Assembly (NCBI GenBank): GCA_026399835.1
Contig: JAPLQE010000011.1
Location: 1-64,000, forward strand
Direction of reading: 5' to 3'
DNA from: Burkholderiales bacterium
GTDB lineage: Bacteria; Pseudomonadota; Gammaproteobacteria; Burkholderiales; Burkholderiaceae_E
Length of the DNA stretch: 64,000 nucleotides
The translations under genes were made by a program, and so were the position numbers. Below, one piece after another: positions 17,789 to 27,030 of the stretch. The notes below the pieces were generated by a model. It was not told the origin of the DNA, ran no database searches, and saw only the letters and a list, made by a program, of their open reading frames with translations. The first letter of the stretch is position 1. Every line of letters starts with the position of its first letter.

Positions 17789-17909
17789 CTCACCTCTTTG
17801 CTGCGGGCCAGGGCCAGATCCAGTTCCCGAGCGACGCCCGCATGTCGGCCGGCAATCGCTCGATCTCCGCATCGACCGTGGCATTCAGGGTTTCGACGAT
17901 TTACGCCAT
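17785..17909 (-). pseudogene. HigB/Gp49-like toxin relic
   Basis: From ATG 17909 the code reads Met-Ala-stop and then continues as IVETLNATVDAEIERLPADM, the usual N-terminus of HigB/Gp49-type RNase toxins (normally M-x-W-IVETLNATVDAE). About 24 residues in, it jumps to another frame encoding ELDLALARSKEVR-stop, the usual C-terminus. The catalytic middle (roughly 70 residues) is gone. So there is both a nonsense codon and a frame-shifting internal deletion. Promoter and antitoxin are intact. Confidence 0.75.
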
Positions 17910-17923
17910 GGATCCCACAGTCG

Positions 17924-17952
17924 ATTATAACGTTTATGTTATGTGCCGTCAA
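17924..17952 (-). promoter_or_regulatory. Toxin-antitoxin promoter and operator
   Basis: Minus-strand TTGACG (17952-17947), a 17-bp spacer and TATAAT (17929-17924) form a near-consensus sigma-70 promoter. Inside it an inverted repeat ATAAC-N6-GTTAT (17927-17942) overlaps the -10 box, a plausible antitoxin binding site. This is one of the few AT-rich patches in the window. Confidence 0.7.
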
Positions 17953-18094
17953 GGCCGAAACGCCTCGTCGGACTTGGCGTCATGCCTGTGCACAGAGCTT
18001 GACCCGCGGTGTCCCTGCCTGCCATTGCACCGACCGCCTAAGCCATCGGGTTCATCCGGCCTGTCAGGTTCACCCGGCCCGGCCGACCCTGCCC

Positions 18095-18155
18095 TTGACA
18101 CAAGTCAAACGTTTGTTTTAAATCCAACGCTCGTTCCAATTGAAACGAACGTTCG
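18095..18155 (+). promoter_or_regulatory. Promoter and palindromic operators of tetR-RND operon
   Basis: TTGACA (18095-18100), 17 bp, TTAAAT (18118-18123) form a plus-strand promoter. A perfect 10-bp palindrome CAAACGTTTG (18106-18115) lies in the spacer and a related one, CGAACGTTCG (18146-18155), lies in the leader. Their shared core (AACGTT) suggests two binding sites for the TetR-type regulator encoded just downstream. Confidence 0.7.
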
Positions 18156-18194
18156 CCCCATTTGCGGTCCGCCCGCATCCAGAGCCCGCCACCC

Positions 18195-18759
18195 ATGTCG
18201 TCCGCCGAACCTCACCGCCCCGTCCGCGCCGACGGCATCGACGCCCGCCAGCGCCTGCTCGGGGCGGGCCTGAAGCTGTTCGCCGAGCACGGCTTCGAGA
18301 AGACCTCCGTCCGGGCACTCGCGCAGGAGGCGCAGGTCAACCTCGGGGCGATCAGCTACTACTTCGGCGACAAGGAGGGCCTGTACCGCGCGGTCTTCAC
18401 CGATCCGTCGATCTGCGGCGCGCCCGAGGACCTGGTCGCCTTCGCCGACCCCGGGCGGCCGCTCGCGGCGGCGCTGCGGATCTTCTACGTCGAGTTCCTC
18501 GCGCCGCTCAAGCGCGGCGCTGCTGGTGCGCGAGCTCGGCATGAAGCGCGCGGACCTCGACCTGCACCGCCTCGCGCTGTCGATCGCCGGCCTCGGGGTG
18601 CACTTCTTCGCCTTCCATGACGGCGTGCAGACGCTGTCGCCGTCGGTGCTCGCCACGCCCCGCGCGATCGACACGCTGGCCGAGCGGCTGGCCGGCTACG
18701 CGGTCTCGATGGTCGAGGGCGAGCGCGCGCGCCGCGCCGCCGGCCGCACGGAGGACTGA
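18195..18759 (+). pseudogene. TetR/CecR-type repressor gene, internally deleted and frameshifted
   Basis: ATG 18195 opens a TetR DNA-binding domain (ARQRLLGAGLKLFAEHGFEKTSVRALAQEAQ, then NLGAISYYFGDKEGLYRAV), followed by FYVEFLAPLKRG of the DUF1956/CecR-like ligand domain. After residue 112 the frame is wrong and stops at 18620. The rest of the domain resumes in another frame from about 18517 (ALLVRELGMKRADLDLHRLALSIAGLG...) to 18759. Against CecR-type proteins about 40-50 residues are missing. The DNA-binding part may still be made, but not a normal dimer. Confidence 0.78.
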
Positions 18760-18761
18760 CG

Positions 18762-20237
18762 ATGCGTGCGCTCGCCACGTTCGCGCTGGTCGGTGTGCTC
18801 GCCGGCTGCGGTGCCTTCACGGTCGGGCCGGACTATGCCGGCGCGCCCGCCGCGCGCTCGCTGTCGCAGGCCGAGGCGGGTCGTGCCGCGGCGACCGGCG
18901 TCACGCCCGCCGCGCGCCCCGCCGCCGACGACGGCTGGCAGGCCCGCCTGCCCCACGGCGGCGCTCCGGCCGACCTCGCCACCTGGTGGTCGCAGTTCGA
19001 CGACCCGGCGCTCGACGCGCTGCTGGCCGCCGCGCAGCGCGAGAGCGGCTCGCTCGCGCAGGCCGCCGCCCGCATCGAGCAGGCCCGCGCCGCCGCGGTC
19101 GCCGCAGGCGCGGCCGGGCTGCCGACGCTGGACCTGAACCTGGCCAACAGCCGCGGCACGATCAACATCGGCACGACCATCCTGCTCGCCACGCAGAACC
19201 GCGCGACGGTGCAGGCGGGCTGGGAGATCGACCTGTTCGGTCGCATCGCCCGCGAGCGCGAGGCCTCGCTCGCGCGGCTCGACGCGCGCACGGCCGACTG
19301 GCACGAGGCCCGCGTCTCGGTCGCGGCCGAGACCGCCGCGCAGTACCTGCAGTTCCGCTACTGCGAGGCGCTGGTCGCGATCGCGCAGGCCGATGCGGCC
19401 TCGCGCACCGAGACCGCCACCGTCACCGACCGCGCCGCGGCCGCCGGATTCCAGGCCCCCGCCGCGGCGGCGCTGACCCGTGCGAGCGCGGCCGAGGCCG
19501 CGGGCCGTCTGACCGGCCAGCGTGCGGAGTGCGACCTGACGGTGAAGGCGCTGGTCGCGCTGACCGGCCTGGCCGAGCCCGAGGTGCGCACGCGGCTCGC
19601 CGCCACGCAGGGCCGTCTGCCCGCGCCGCGCGCCTTCGAGGTGAAGGCCGTGCCCGCCGGCCTGCTCGCGCAGCGCCCGGACCTCGCCGCCGCCGAGCGC
19701 GCGCTCGCCGCGGCCAGCGCCGACATCGGTGCCGCCGAGGGCGACCGCTACCCGCGGCTGTCGCTCGCAGGCTCGGTCGGGCCGCTGCGCATCGACGCGG
19801 GGCAGCTCGGCGCGACGCTGTCGACCTGGTCGATCGGCCCGTCGCTGTCACTCCCCATCTTCGACGGCGGCCGCCGCCGCGCGAACGTCGAGTCGGCGCG
19901 CGCCGCCTACGTCGCCGCCGAGGCCGACTACCGCAGCCGTGCCCGGCAGGCGGTCCGCGAGGTCGAGGAGGCGCTGGTGCGGCTGCAGAGCGCGGCCGAC
20001 CGCGAGGCCGACGCGCGCACCGCCGCCGAGGGCTACCGCCGTGCCTTCGAGGCCGCGCAGGTCCGCTGGAAGGGCGGCCTGGGCAGTCTGCTCGAGCTCG
20101 AGGAGTCGCGCCGCTACACGCTGACCGCCGACTCGACGCTCGCCGGCGTGCAGCGCGATCGCGTCGCCGCCTGGGTCTCGCTGTACCGCGCGCTCGGCGG
20201 CGGATGGACGAACACGAACGAGGATTCCCGCAAATGA
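18762..20237 (+). CDS. RND efflux outer-membrane lipoprotein, NodT/OprM type
   Basis: The 491-residue TolC-like channel has a lipoprotein signal peptide with lipobox LAGC (Cys16). Two OEP repeats follow, with typical phrases AAARIEQARAAAVAAGAAGLP, NRATVQAGWEIDLFGR, QRPDLAAAERALAAASADIGAAEGDRYPRLSLAGSVG and SIGPSLSLPIFDGG. It begins 2 bp after the broken tetR gene and ends in an ATGA overlap with the adaptor gene. It is the outer-membrane exit duct of the pump. Confidence 0.93.
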   Translation: MRALATFALVGVLAGCGAFTVGPDYAGAPAARSLSQAEAGRAAATGVTPAARPAADDGWQARLPHGGAPADLATWWSQFDDPALDALLAAAQRESGSLAQAAARIEQARAAAVAAGAAGLPTLDLNLANSRGTINIGTTILLATQNRATVQAGWEIDLFGRIAREREASLARLDARTADWHEARVSVAAETAAQYLQFRYCEALVAIAQADAASRTETATVTDRAAAAGFQAPAAAALTRASAAEAAGRLTGQRAECDLTVKALVALTGLAEPEVRTRLAATQGRLPAPRAFEVKAVPAGLLAQRPDLAAAERALAAASADIGAAEGDRYPRLSLAGSVGPLRIDAGQLGATLSTWSIGPSLSLPIFDGGRRRANVESARAAYVAAEADYRSRARQAVREVEEALVRLQSAADREADARTAAEGYRRAFEAAQVRWKGGLGSLLELEESRRYTLTADSTLAGVQRDRVAAWVSLYRALGGGWTNTNEDSRK

Positions 20238-21523
20238 CGCGCAGCTCGACGATGCGGCCCGCCGGCCGCCACCCGACGGCACTGGCCGTGATGCTCGCCG
20301 CCGCCCTGGTGCTCGCCGCCTGCGGTGCCCGCGAGTCGGCCCCTGCGGCCGGTGCCGCGCCCGCAGGCGGCACCGCACCCGCCGCCGCACCGGGAACCGC
20401 GCAGCAGGGCACCCCATCGGCCGCCTCACCGGCCGGCGCGTCGGCCCCCGCCGCACCGCCCGCCGCCGCCGGCAAGTCCGGTCCGCGCCCCGCCCTCGTC
20501 GTCACCGTCGTGCGCCCCGAGCGCGCCGAGCTCGCCGACACGCTGTCGGCCAACGGCAGCGTCGCCGCCTGGCAGGAGGCCTCGGTGGGCGCCGAGGTCA
20601 ACGGGCTGCGGATCGCCGAGGTGCGCGCGCAGGTGGGCGACACGGTCAAGCGTGGGCAGGTGCTCGCCGTCTTCGCGGCCGACACGGTCCGTGCCGACGT
20701 CGCGAACGCACAGGCCGCGCTGGCCGAGACGCGCGCGGCGGTCGGCGAGGCGCAGGCCTCGGCCGCCGACGCGCAGTCCAACGCCGAGCGCGCGCGCCAG
20801 GTCGAGGCGAGCGGCGCGCTGTCGGCGCAGCAGATCGCGCAGTACCAGACCGCCGCCCAGACCGCGCAGGCCCGCCTCGCCTCGGCGCAGGCCCGCGTGC
20901 AGTCGGCGCAGGCGCAGCTGCAGTCGCAGGACCTGCGCTTGCGGATGACGCAGGTGCTGGCGCCGGATGACGGCGTGATCTCGGCGCGTGCGGCCACCGT
21001 CGGCGCCGTGGTGCCCGCCGGCCAGGAGCTGTTCCGGCTGGTGCGCGGCAACCGCCTCGAGTGGCGCGCCGAGGTCACCGCGACCGAGCTCGCGCGGCTC
21101 GCGCCGAAGCAGGCCGTGCGCGTGCTGCCGGCCTCGGGCGGCGAGATCGCCGGCACGGTGCGCACCATCGGACCGGTGGTCGACGCGCAGACCCGCAACG
21201 CACTCGTCTATGTCGACCTGCCCGCGGGCAGTGCGGCGCGCGCGGGCATGTTCGCCCGCGGCGAGTTCCGGCTCGGCGGCAGCACGGCGCTGGTCGTGCC
21301 CCAGCAGGCGGTCGTCGTGCGCGACGGCTTCTCGTACGTGTTCCGCGTCGAGGGCGGGCGCGCCGTCCAGCAGAAGGTGCGCACCGGCCGGCGCGACGGC
21401 GAGCGCCTCGAGGTGCTCGAGGGCGTGACGCCCGAGGCCGCGCTGGTCGCGCGCGGCGCGGGCTTCCTCAACGACGGCGACGTGGTGCAGGTCGTCGACG
21501 GCGTCGCCGGAGGCGCGAAGTGA
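20234..21523 (+). CDS. RND efflux periplasmic adaptor lipoprotein (HlyD/MFP)
   Basis: The 429-residue membrane fusion protein has lipobox LAAC (Cys30), followed by a 45-residue Ala/Pro/Gly linker. The lipoyl-like domain (EVNGLRIAEVRAQVGDTVKRGQ), a long alpha-hairpin rich in Ala/Gln (about residues 150-235) and beta-barrel segments come next. It starts at ATG 20234 inside the stop of the channel gene and ends in a GTGA overlap with the pump gene. It links pump and channel across the periplasm. Confidence 0.93.
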   Translation: MTRSSTMRPAGRHPTALAVMLAAALVLAACGARESAPAAGAAPAGGTAPAAAPGTAQQGTPSAASPAGASAPAAPPAAAGKSGPRPALVVTVVRPERAELADTLSANGSVAAWQEASVGAEVNGLRIAEVRAQVGDTVKRGQVLAVFAADTVRADVANAQAALAETRAAVGEAQASAADAQSNAERARQVEASGALSAQQIAQYQTAAQTAQARLASAQARVQSAQAQLQSQDLRLRMTQVLAPDDGVISARAATVGAVVPAGQELFRLVRGNRLEWRAEVTATELARLAPKQAVRVLPASGGEIAGTVRTIGPVVDAQTRNALVYVDLPAGSAARAGMFARGEFRLGGSTALVVPQQAVVVRDGFSYVFRVEGGRAVQQKVRTGRRDGERLEVLEGVTPEAALVARGAGFLNDGDVVQVVDGVAGGAK

Positions 21524-24500
21524 ACTTCTCGTCGCTGTCGATCCGCAACCCCATCCCGGCGGTCCTGCTGTTCATCCTGCTCACGCTCGCGGGCGTGCTG
21601 AGCTTTCGCGCGATGGGCGTGCAGGACTTCCCCGACATCGAGCTGCCGATCGTCACCGTCGACGCGAGCCTGCCGGGCGCGGCACCCGCGCAGCTCGAGA
21701 CCGAGGTGGCGCGCAAGCTCGAGAACGCGGTCGCCACGCTGCAGGGCGTGAAGAACCTCTACACGAAGATCCTCGACGGCCAGGTCAACGTGACGATCGA
21801 GTTCGTCCTCGAGAAGAACACGTCCGACGCGGTCAACGAGGTGCGAGACGCGATCAGCCGCGTGCGCGCCGACCTGCCCGCGGACCTGCGCGACCCGGCG
21901 GTCTCCAAGGCGACGACCGCCGGCCGGCCGGTGGTCACCTATACCGTCGCCAGCAGCAAGATCGACGAGGAGGCGCTGTCCTGGTTCGTCGACAACACCG
22001 TCGCCAAGCGCCTGCTCAACGTGCAGGGCGTGGGCCAGGTCAAGCGGCTGGGCGGCGTGACCCGCGAGGTGCGCATCGAGCTCGACGCGGCGCGGATGGC
22101 AGCGCTCGACGTGGCCGCGATCGACGTCTCGCGACGGCTCAAGCTCGTGCAGCAGGAGGCACCGGGCGGGCGCGGCGACGTGGGCGGTGCCGAGCAGGCG
22201 GTGCGCACCATCGCCACCGTCGCGAGCGCCGCCGAGCTCGAGCGGCTCGAGCTGCCGATGGCCGACGGCCGGCGCATCCGGCTCGGGCAGGTGGCCACGG
22301 TCACCGACACCATCGCCGAGCGCCGCGCGCTCGCGCTGCTCGACGGCCGGCCGGCGGTCGCCGTCGAGATCATGCGGACCCGGGGCGCGAGCGAGCTGGC
22401 GATCGCCGACGGCGTACAGGCCGCGGTCGAGGCGCTCGCCGCCGCGCATCCGAACGTCGCGTTCACCAAGGCGATCGACAACGCCGCGCCCGTGCGCGAA
22501 GACTTCGATGCGTCGATGCAGCTCCTCTACGAGGGCGGTCTGCTCGCGGTGATCGTGGTGTGGGCGTTCCTGCGCGACTGGCGCGCCACGCTGATCAGCG
22601 CCGCCGCGCTGCCGCTGTCGGTCATCCCGGCGTTCCTCGGCATCCACCTGTTCGGCTTCACGCTGAACACGGTGACGCTGCTGTCGATGGCGCTGGTGGT
22701 CGGCATCCTGGTCGACGATGCGATCGTCGAGATCGAGAACATCGAGCGCCACCTGCACATGGGCAAGAGCCCGTACCAGGCGGCGATGGAGGCGGCCGAC
22801 GAGATCGGGCTGGCGGTGGTGGCGACCACCTTCGCGCTGGTGGCGGTGTTCCTGCCCACCGCCTTCATGGCCGGCATCCCGGGCAAGTTCTTCAAGCAGT
22901 TCGGCTGGACGGCGGTGCTCGCGATCCTCGCGTCGCTGGTGGTCGCCCGGCTGCTCACGCCGATGATGGCCGCCTACATGCTCAAGCCGAAGGTCGCGCG
23001 GGCGCGTGCGGCGGCGGGTGCGGCGCTGCCCGCGCCGGTCGGTACGGCCGTGCCCTCGAACGCGGCCGGCGCCACGGCGTCCGCCATGGCGAGCGCCCGC
23101 ACCGACGCGATCGGCCCCACTGCCGTCTCGCCCATCGACGAGTCGGACGACGGCGTCGTGATGCGCACCTACCTGCGGATGGTCCGCTGGTGCCTGCGCC
23201 ACCGGCTGGTCACCGCGGTGCTGTCGTTCGCGTTCTTCGCGGGCTCGATCGCGCTCGTGCCGCTGTTGCCCACCGGCTTCGTGCCGCCGGCCGATCGCGC
23301 GCAGACGCTGGTCAGCGTCGAGCTGCCCCCGGGCAGCACGCTGCAGGAGACCTTCGACGCCGCCGAGCGCGTGCGCACGCTGCTGGCCGGCGTGCCCGAG
23401 GTCAAGCGGGTCTTCAGCTCGATCGGCGGCGGCGCCTCCGGCGACGTGTTCGCGGTGGGCGCCGCGCCCGAGGCGCGCAAGGCGGTGATGACGGTCGTGC
23501 TCGCGCACCGCAGCGAGCGCCCGGGCACGCAGCAGACGATCGAGGCGTCGATCCGCACGCGGCTCGCCGAGGTGCCGGGCGTGCGCCTGACGGTCGGCCC
23601 GCAGGACACCGGCGTGAAGATGCAGCTGGTGCTGCGCAGCGAGGACCCGGCGGCGCTCGCGGTCGCCGCGCGCGACGTCGAGCGCGACCTGCGCACGATT
23701 CCCGGCGTCGGCAACGTCAGCTCGTCGGCGAGCCTGGTGCGGCCCGAGATCATCGTGCGGCCCGACTTCGCGCGGGCCGCCGACCTCGGCGTGACCGCCG
23801 CCGGCATCGCCGAGACCGTGCGCGTGGCGACCGCGGGCGACTACGACGTCGGCCTGCCCAAGCTCAACCTGTCCGAGCGCCAGGTGCCGATCCGCGTGAA
23901 GCTGCCGGATACGGTGCGCGCCGACCTCGCTGCGATCGAGCGCCTCACCGTGCCCGGACGCAACGGCCCGGTGATGCTCGGCAACGTCGCCTCGGTCGGC
24001 ATCGACAGCGGCCCGGCGCAGATCGACCGGCTCAACCGCAGCCGCAACGTCACGCTCGACGTCGAGCTCGCGGGGCGTCAGCTCGGCGAGGTCTACGAGG
24101 CCGCGATGAAGCTGCCTTCGCTGAACAACCTGCCGCCCGGCGTGCGGATCGCCGAGCAGGGCGACGCGCAGGAGATGCAGGCGCTGTTCGGCAGCTTCGC
24201 GCTCGCGATGGGCATCGGCGTGCTCTGCATCTACATGGTGCTGGTGCTGCTCTTCAAGGACTTCCTGCAGCCGCTGACCATCCTCGCCGCGCTGCCGCTG
24301 TCGATCGGCGGCGCCTTCGTGCTGCTGCTGGTGACCGGCAAGAGCTTCTCGATGCCTTCGCTGATCGGCCTGCTGATGCTGATGGGCATCGTGACCAAGA
24401 ACTCCATCCTGCTGGTCGAGTACGCGATCGTCGCGCGGCGCGAGGGGATGAGCCGCTTCGACGCGCTGGTCGACGCGTGCCACAAGCGCGCGCGCCCGAT

Positions 24501-24747
24501 CGTGATGACGACGATCGCGATGGGCGCCGGCATGCTGCCGATCGCGCTCGGCTTCGCGGGCGATCCGAGCTTCCGCGCACCGATGGCGATCGCGGTGATC
24601 GGCGGGCTGGTGACCTCGACGCTGCTGTCGCTGCTGGTGGTGCCGGCGGTGTTCACCTACGTCGACGATGTCGAGCGCATCGGGCGGAGGATGATGCGCC
24701 GCTCGCGCCGCGCCGACGCGCGCGCGCCGGGGCAGGCCCGCGCGTGA
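21520..24747 (+). CDS. RND multidrug/drug-proton antiporter (AcrB-like)
   Basis: The 1075-residue inner-membrane pump starts at GTG 21520, overlapping the adaptor stop. The N-terminus (SSLSIRNPIPAVLLFILLTLAGVLSFRAMGVQDFPDIELPIVTV) and the TM4 acidic pair D399-D400 in LVVGILVDDAIVEIENIERH are typical of RND proton relays. A 50-residue Ala-rich insert (about 490-545) separates the two halves. With the upstream genes it forms a complete tripartite pump. Substrates cannot be inferred. Confidence 0.94.
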   Translation: MNFSSLSIRNPIPAVLLFILLTLAGVLSFRAMGVQDFPDIELPIVTVDASLPGAAPAQLETEVARKLENAVATLQGVKNLYTKILDGQVNVTIEFVLEKNTSDAVNEVRDAISRVRADLPADLRDPAVSKATTAGRPVVTYTVASSKIDEEALSWFVDNTVAKRLLNVQGVGQVKRLGGVTREVRIELDAARMAALDVAAIDVSRRLKLVQQEAPGGRGDVGGAEQAVRTIATVASAAELERLELPMADGRRIRLGQVATVTDTIAERRALALLDGRPAVAVEIMRTRGASELAIADGVQAAVEALAAAHPNVAFTKAIDNAAPVREDFDASMQLLYEGGLLAVIVVWAFLRDWRATLISAAALPLSVIPAFLGIHLFGFTLNTVTLLSMALVVGILVDDAIVEIENIERHLHMGKSPYQAAMEAADEIGLAVVATTFALVAVFLPTAFMAGIPGKFFKQFGWTAVLAILASLVVARLLTPMMAAYMLKPKVARARAAAGAALPAPVGTAVPSNAAGATASAMASARTDAIGPTAVSPIDESDDGVVMRTYLRMVRWCLRHRLVTAVLSFAFFAGSIALVPLLPTGFVPPADRAQTLVSVELPPGSTLQETFDAAERVRTLLAGVPEVKRVFSSIGGGASGDVFAVGAAPEARKAVMTVVLAHRSERPGTQQTIEASIRTRLAEVPGVRLTVGPQDTGVKMQLVLRSEDPAALAVAARDVERDLRTIPGVGNVSSSASLVRPEIIVRPDFARAADLGVTAAGIAETVRVATAGDYDVGLPKLNLSERQVPIRVKLPDTVRADLAAIERLTVPGRNGPVMLGNVASVGIDSGPAQIDRLNRSRNVTLDVELAGRQLGEVYEAAMKLPSLNNLPPGVRIAEQGDAQEMQALFGSFALAMGIGVLCIYMVLVLLFKDFLQPLTILAALPLSIGGAFVLLLVTGKSFSMPSLIGLLMLMGIVTKNSILLVEYAIVARREGMSRFDALVDACHKRARPIVMTTIAMGAGMLPIALGFAGDPSFRAPMAIAVIGGLVTSTLLSLLVVPAVFTYVDDVERIGRRMMRRSRRADARAPGQARA

Positions 24748-24900
24748 AATAGGCGCGCCGGCGTGTCGGACCCGGCCGCGTCCTGTCTACGGGATTGCGC
24801 CGCATCAACCGGGCGCCCGCCGACCGCGCCGACCATCGGCGCTCCCGGGCTCGACCGCGGCGTACCGCGGCATCGGCCGGTCCTCAGAGGAGCGCAGACG

Positions 24901-25227
24901 ATGAAGCAGATCGTGATCTCGGTTCTCGCCGCCGCGGCGCTCGCCGCCGCGACCCCCGCCTTCGCCAGCCGACAGCTCGCCGCCGAGCGCGGCTGCCTCG
25001 AATGCCACGCCGTCGACAAGGAGGTGTGGGGACCGTCCTTCCGGCAGGTGGCGAAGTACTACCGGCCCTTGTCCGACGGGCGCGACCGCATTGCGAAGCG
25101 GATCCTCGCGGGCGGCGCCGAGCACTGGGGTCCCGATCGATCCATGCCCGCGCAGGCGACCAAGACGTACCTGATGGACGAGGCCGACGCGAAGCGGCTC
25201 GCCGACTGGATCCTCAAGCAGCGGTGA
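24901..25227 (+). CDS. Small periplasmic class I cytochrome c
   Basis: The 108-residue protein has a signal peptide (cleavage near AFA, residue 23), one haem-binding motif CLECH (C32, C35, H36) and a likely axial Met82 in SMPAQ. It resembles cytochrome c551/c552-type electron carriers. ATG 24901 is preceded by a GGAG ribosome site. It could serve respiration or act as a donor to the photosynthetic reaction centre; nothing in the sequence decides. Confidence 0.88.
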   Translation: MKQIVISVLAAAALAAATPAFASRQLAAERGCLECHAVDKEVWGPSFRQVAKYYRPLSDGRDRIAKRILAGGAEHWGPDRSMPAQATKTYLMDEADAKRLADWILKQR

Positions 25228-25508
25228 TGCGCGGGCGCGGGCGGTCGGTGCCGACCTCTCGCACCGGTAACGGCGGGTAAGGCGTTCGGCGCATCCGAGG
25301 GCGCCGGTTCCCGCCCGCTGGGGGCTGGCGTAGGATCGGCTCACCCTCCGATGCCACGGCCGCCGTCATCACGCCCGATCCTGCCCGCCGACGCGCCGTC
25401 GCCGCACTCGCCGCCGCCCCGCTTCTCGCGGCCGGCTGTGCGGGTCCGTCCCCGGAGTCCGCTCCCGGCTCCGCAGCGCGTGGCGCGCCGCGACCGCCCG
25501 CCGCGCCG

Positions 25509-26999
25509 ATGCCCGCGGCCGAGGCCACCGCACTGCTCGACCGTCTGGCCTGGGGCGCATCGCCATCCTCGGTACGTCACCTCTCGGCCGCGGGTGAGGC
25601 CCGCTGGATCGCCGGGCAGCTGCGCCCGCCCGCCGCCACGTCGCTGCCCGACGAGGTCGCCGCGCGGATCGCCGCGATGACGATCTCGCAGCGGCCGATC
25701 ACCGAGCTCGTGCCCGAGCTCGAGCGCCAGCGCCGCGCCGCCGACGCGCTCGCCGACGACGCCGCGAAGACGGCGGCGCGCCAGGCCTACCAGCAGGCGC
25801 TGACGCGGCTCGCGCGCGAGGCCGCGTCGCGCTCGGTGCTGCTCGCGCTCCATTCCCCCGACCAGCTGCGCGAGCAGATGACCTGGTTCTGGACGAACCA
25901 CTTCAACGTGTTCCAGGGCAAGGCGAACCTGCGCGCGATGGTCGGCGACTACGAGGACCGCGCGATCCGCCCGCATGCGCTCGGGCGCTTTCGCGACCTG
26001 CTCGGCGCGGCGACCCGCCATCCGGCGATGCTGCGCTACCTCGACAACGAGCAGAACGCGGCGGGCCGCCTGAACGAGAACCATGCGCGCGAGCTGCTCG
26101 AGCTGCACACGCTCGGCGTCGACGGCGGCTACACGCAGGCCGATGTCCAGGAACTCGCGCGCGTGCTCACCGGCGTCGGCGTGAACTTCGGCGACTCGCC
26201 GCGGATGCGGCCCGCGCTGCAGGCCGCGCATGTGCGCGAGGGCGGCTTCGAGTTCAATCCGAACCGCCACGATTTCGCCGACAAGCGCGTGCTCGGGCGC
26301 CCGATCGCCGGCCGCGGGCTGGCCGAGCTCGACGAGGTGCTCGACCTGCTGGCCCGGCATCCGTCGACCGCGATCCACGTCTGTCGCCGCCTCGCGCGCT
26401 GGCTCGTCGCCGACGAGCCGGCTCCGGCGCTGGTCGCGCAGCTCGCGTCGGTCTTCGCGCGCAGCGACGGCGACATCGCGGCGGTGCTCGAATCGCTGTT
26501 CGCCATGCCGGCGTTTCGCGCCTCGCTCTGCACGAAGTTCAAGGACCCGGTCCACTACGTGGTGTCGGCGGTGCGCCTGGCCTACGACGATCGCCCGGTG
26601 ATCAACGCCGCGCCGATGCTCGGCTGGATCGCCCGGTTGGGCCAGCCGCTGTACGGCCGCCAGACGCCCGACGGGTATCCGCTCGACGAGGCCGCGTGGT
26701 CGGGTTCGGGCCAGATGACCGCGCGCTTCGAGATCGCACGTGCGATCGGCTCGGGCACGCCGGCGCTGTTCCGTGCCGAGGCTGCGGTGCCCGCTGCGGC
26801 CAGCCCGACCATGACACCGCCCGCCGTCTCGACCGCCCTCGCCGAGCGCCCCCCCACGCCCATGCTCGCCAACGTCGTCTGGGACCGCTCGATGCGCGAC
26901 CGGATCGCGCCGCCCACGCGCCGGGCGCTCGAGCAGGCCGCATCGCCGCAGGAGTGGAACGCCTTCCTGCTGTCCTCGCCAGAGTTCATGCGCCGATAG
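25509..26999 (+). CDS. DUF1800 family protein, start uncertain
   Basis: From ATG 25509 this gives 496 residues of the DUF1800 family (LDRLAWGASPSSVRHL, EQMTWFWTNHFNVFQGK, NENHARELLELHTLGVDGGYTQADVQELARVLTG). In the same frame upstream, 25371-25508 encodes a clear export signal, RRRAVAALAAAPLLAAGC, with a lipobox. No ATG, GTG or TTG occurs in that frame before the stop at 25278, so the native start is missing or frameshifted (ATG 25351 is in another frame). DUF1800 genes usually pair with DUF1501, as here; the function of the pair is unknown. Confidence 0.88.
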   Translation: MPAAEATALLDRLAWGASPSSVRHLSAAGEARWIAGQLRPPAATSLPDEVAARIAAMTISQRPITELVPELERQRRAADALADDAAKTAARQAYQQALTRLAREAASRSVLLALHSPDQLREQMTWFWTNHFNVFQGKANLRAMVGDYEDRAIRPHALGRFRDLLGAATRHPAMLRYLDNEQNAAGRLNENHARELLELHTLGVDGGYTQADVQELARVLTGVGVNFGDSPRMRPALQAAHVREGGFEFNPNRHDFADKRVLGRPIAGRGLAELDEVLDLLARHPSTAIHVCRRLARWLVADEPAPALVAQLASVFARSDGDIAAVLESLFAMPAFRASLCTKFKDPVHYVVSAVRLAYDDRPVINAAPMLGWIARLGQPLYGRQTPDGYPLDEAAWSGSGQMTARFEIARAIGSGTPALFRAEAAVPAAASPTMTPPAVSTALAERPPTPMLANVVWDRSMRDRIAPPTRRALEQAASPQEWNAFLLSSPEFMRR

Positions 27000-27030
27000 C
27001 TTCGGCATGCACCGACCCGAGAGGCTCATG

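Noticed and set aside
17287-18194. AT-richer segment considered as a mobile-element or attachment-site scar
   Set aside because: No terminal repeats, integrase or tRNA; the AT-rich parts are explained by promoters and operators.
21208-24483. 1091-residue minus-strand ORF opposite the RND pump gene
   Set aside because: His/Arg/Asp-rich translation without domains; mirror frame of the pump gene.
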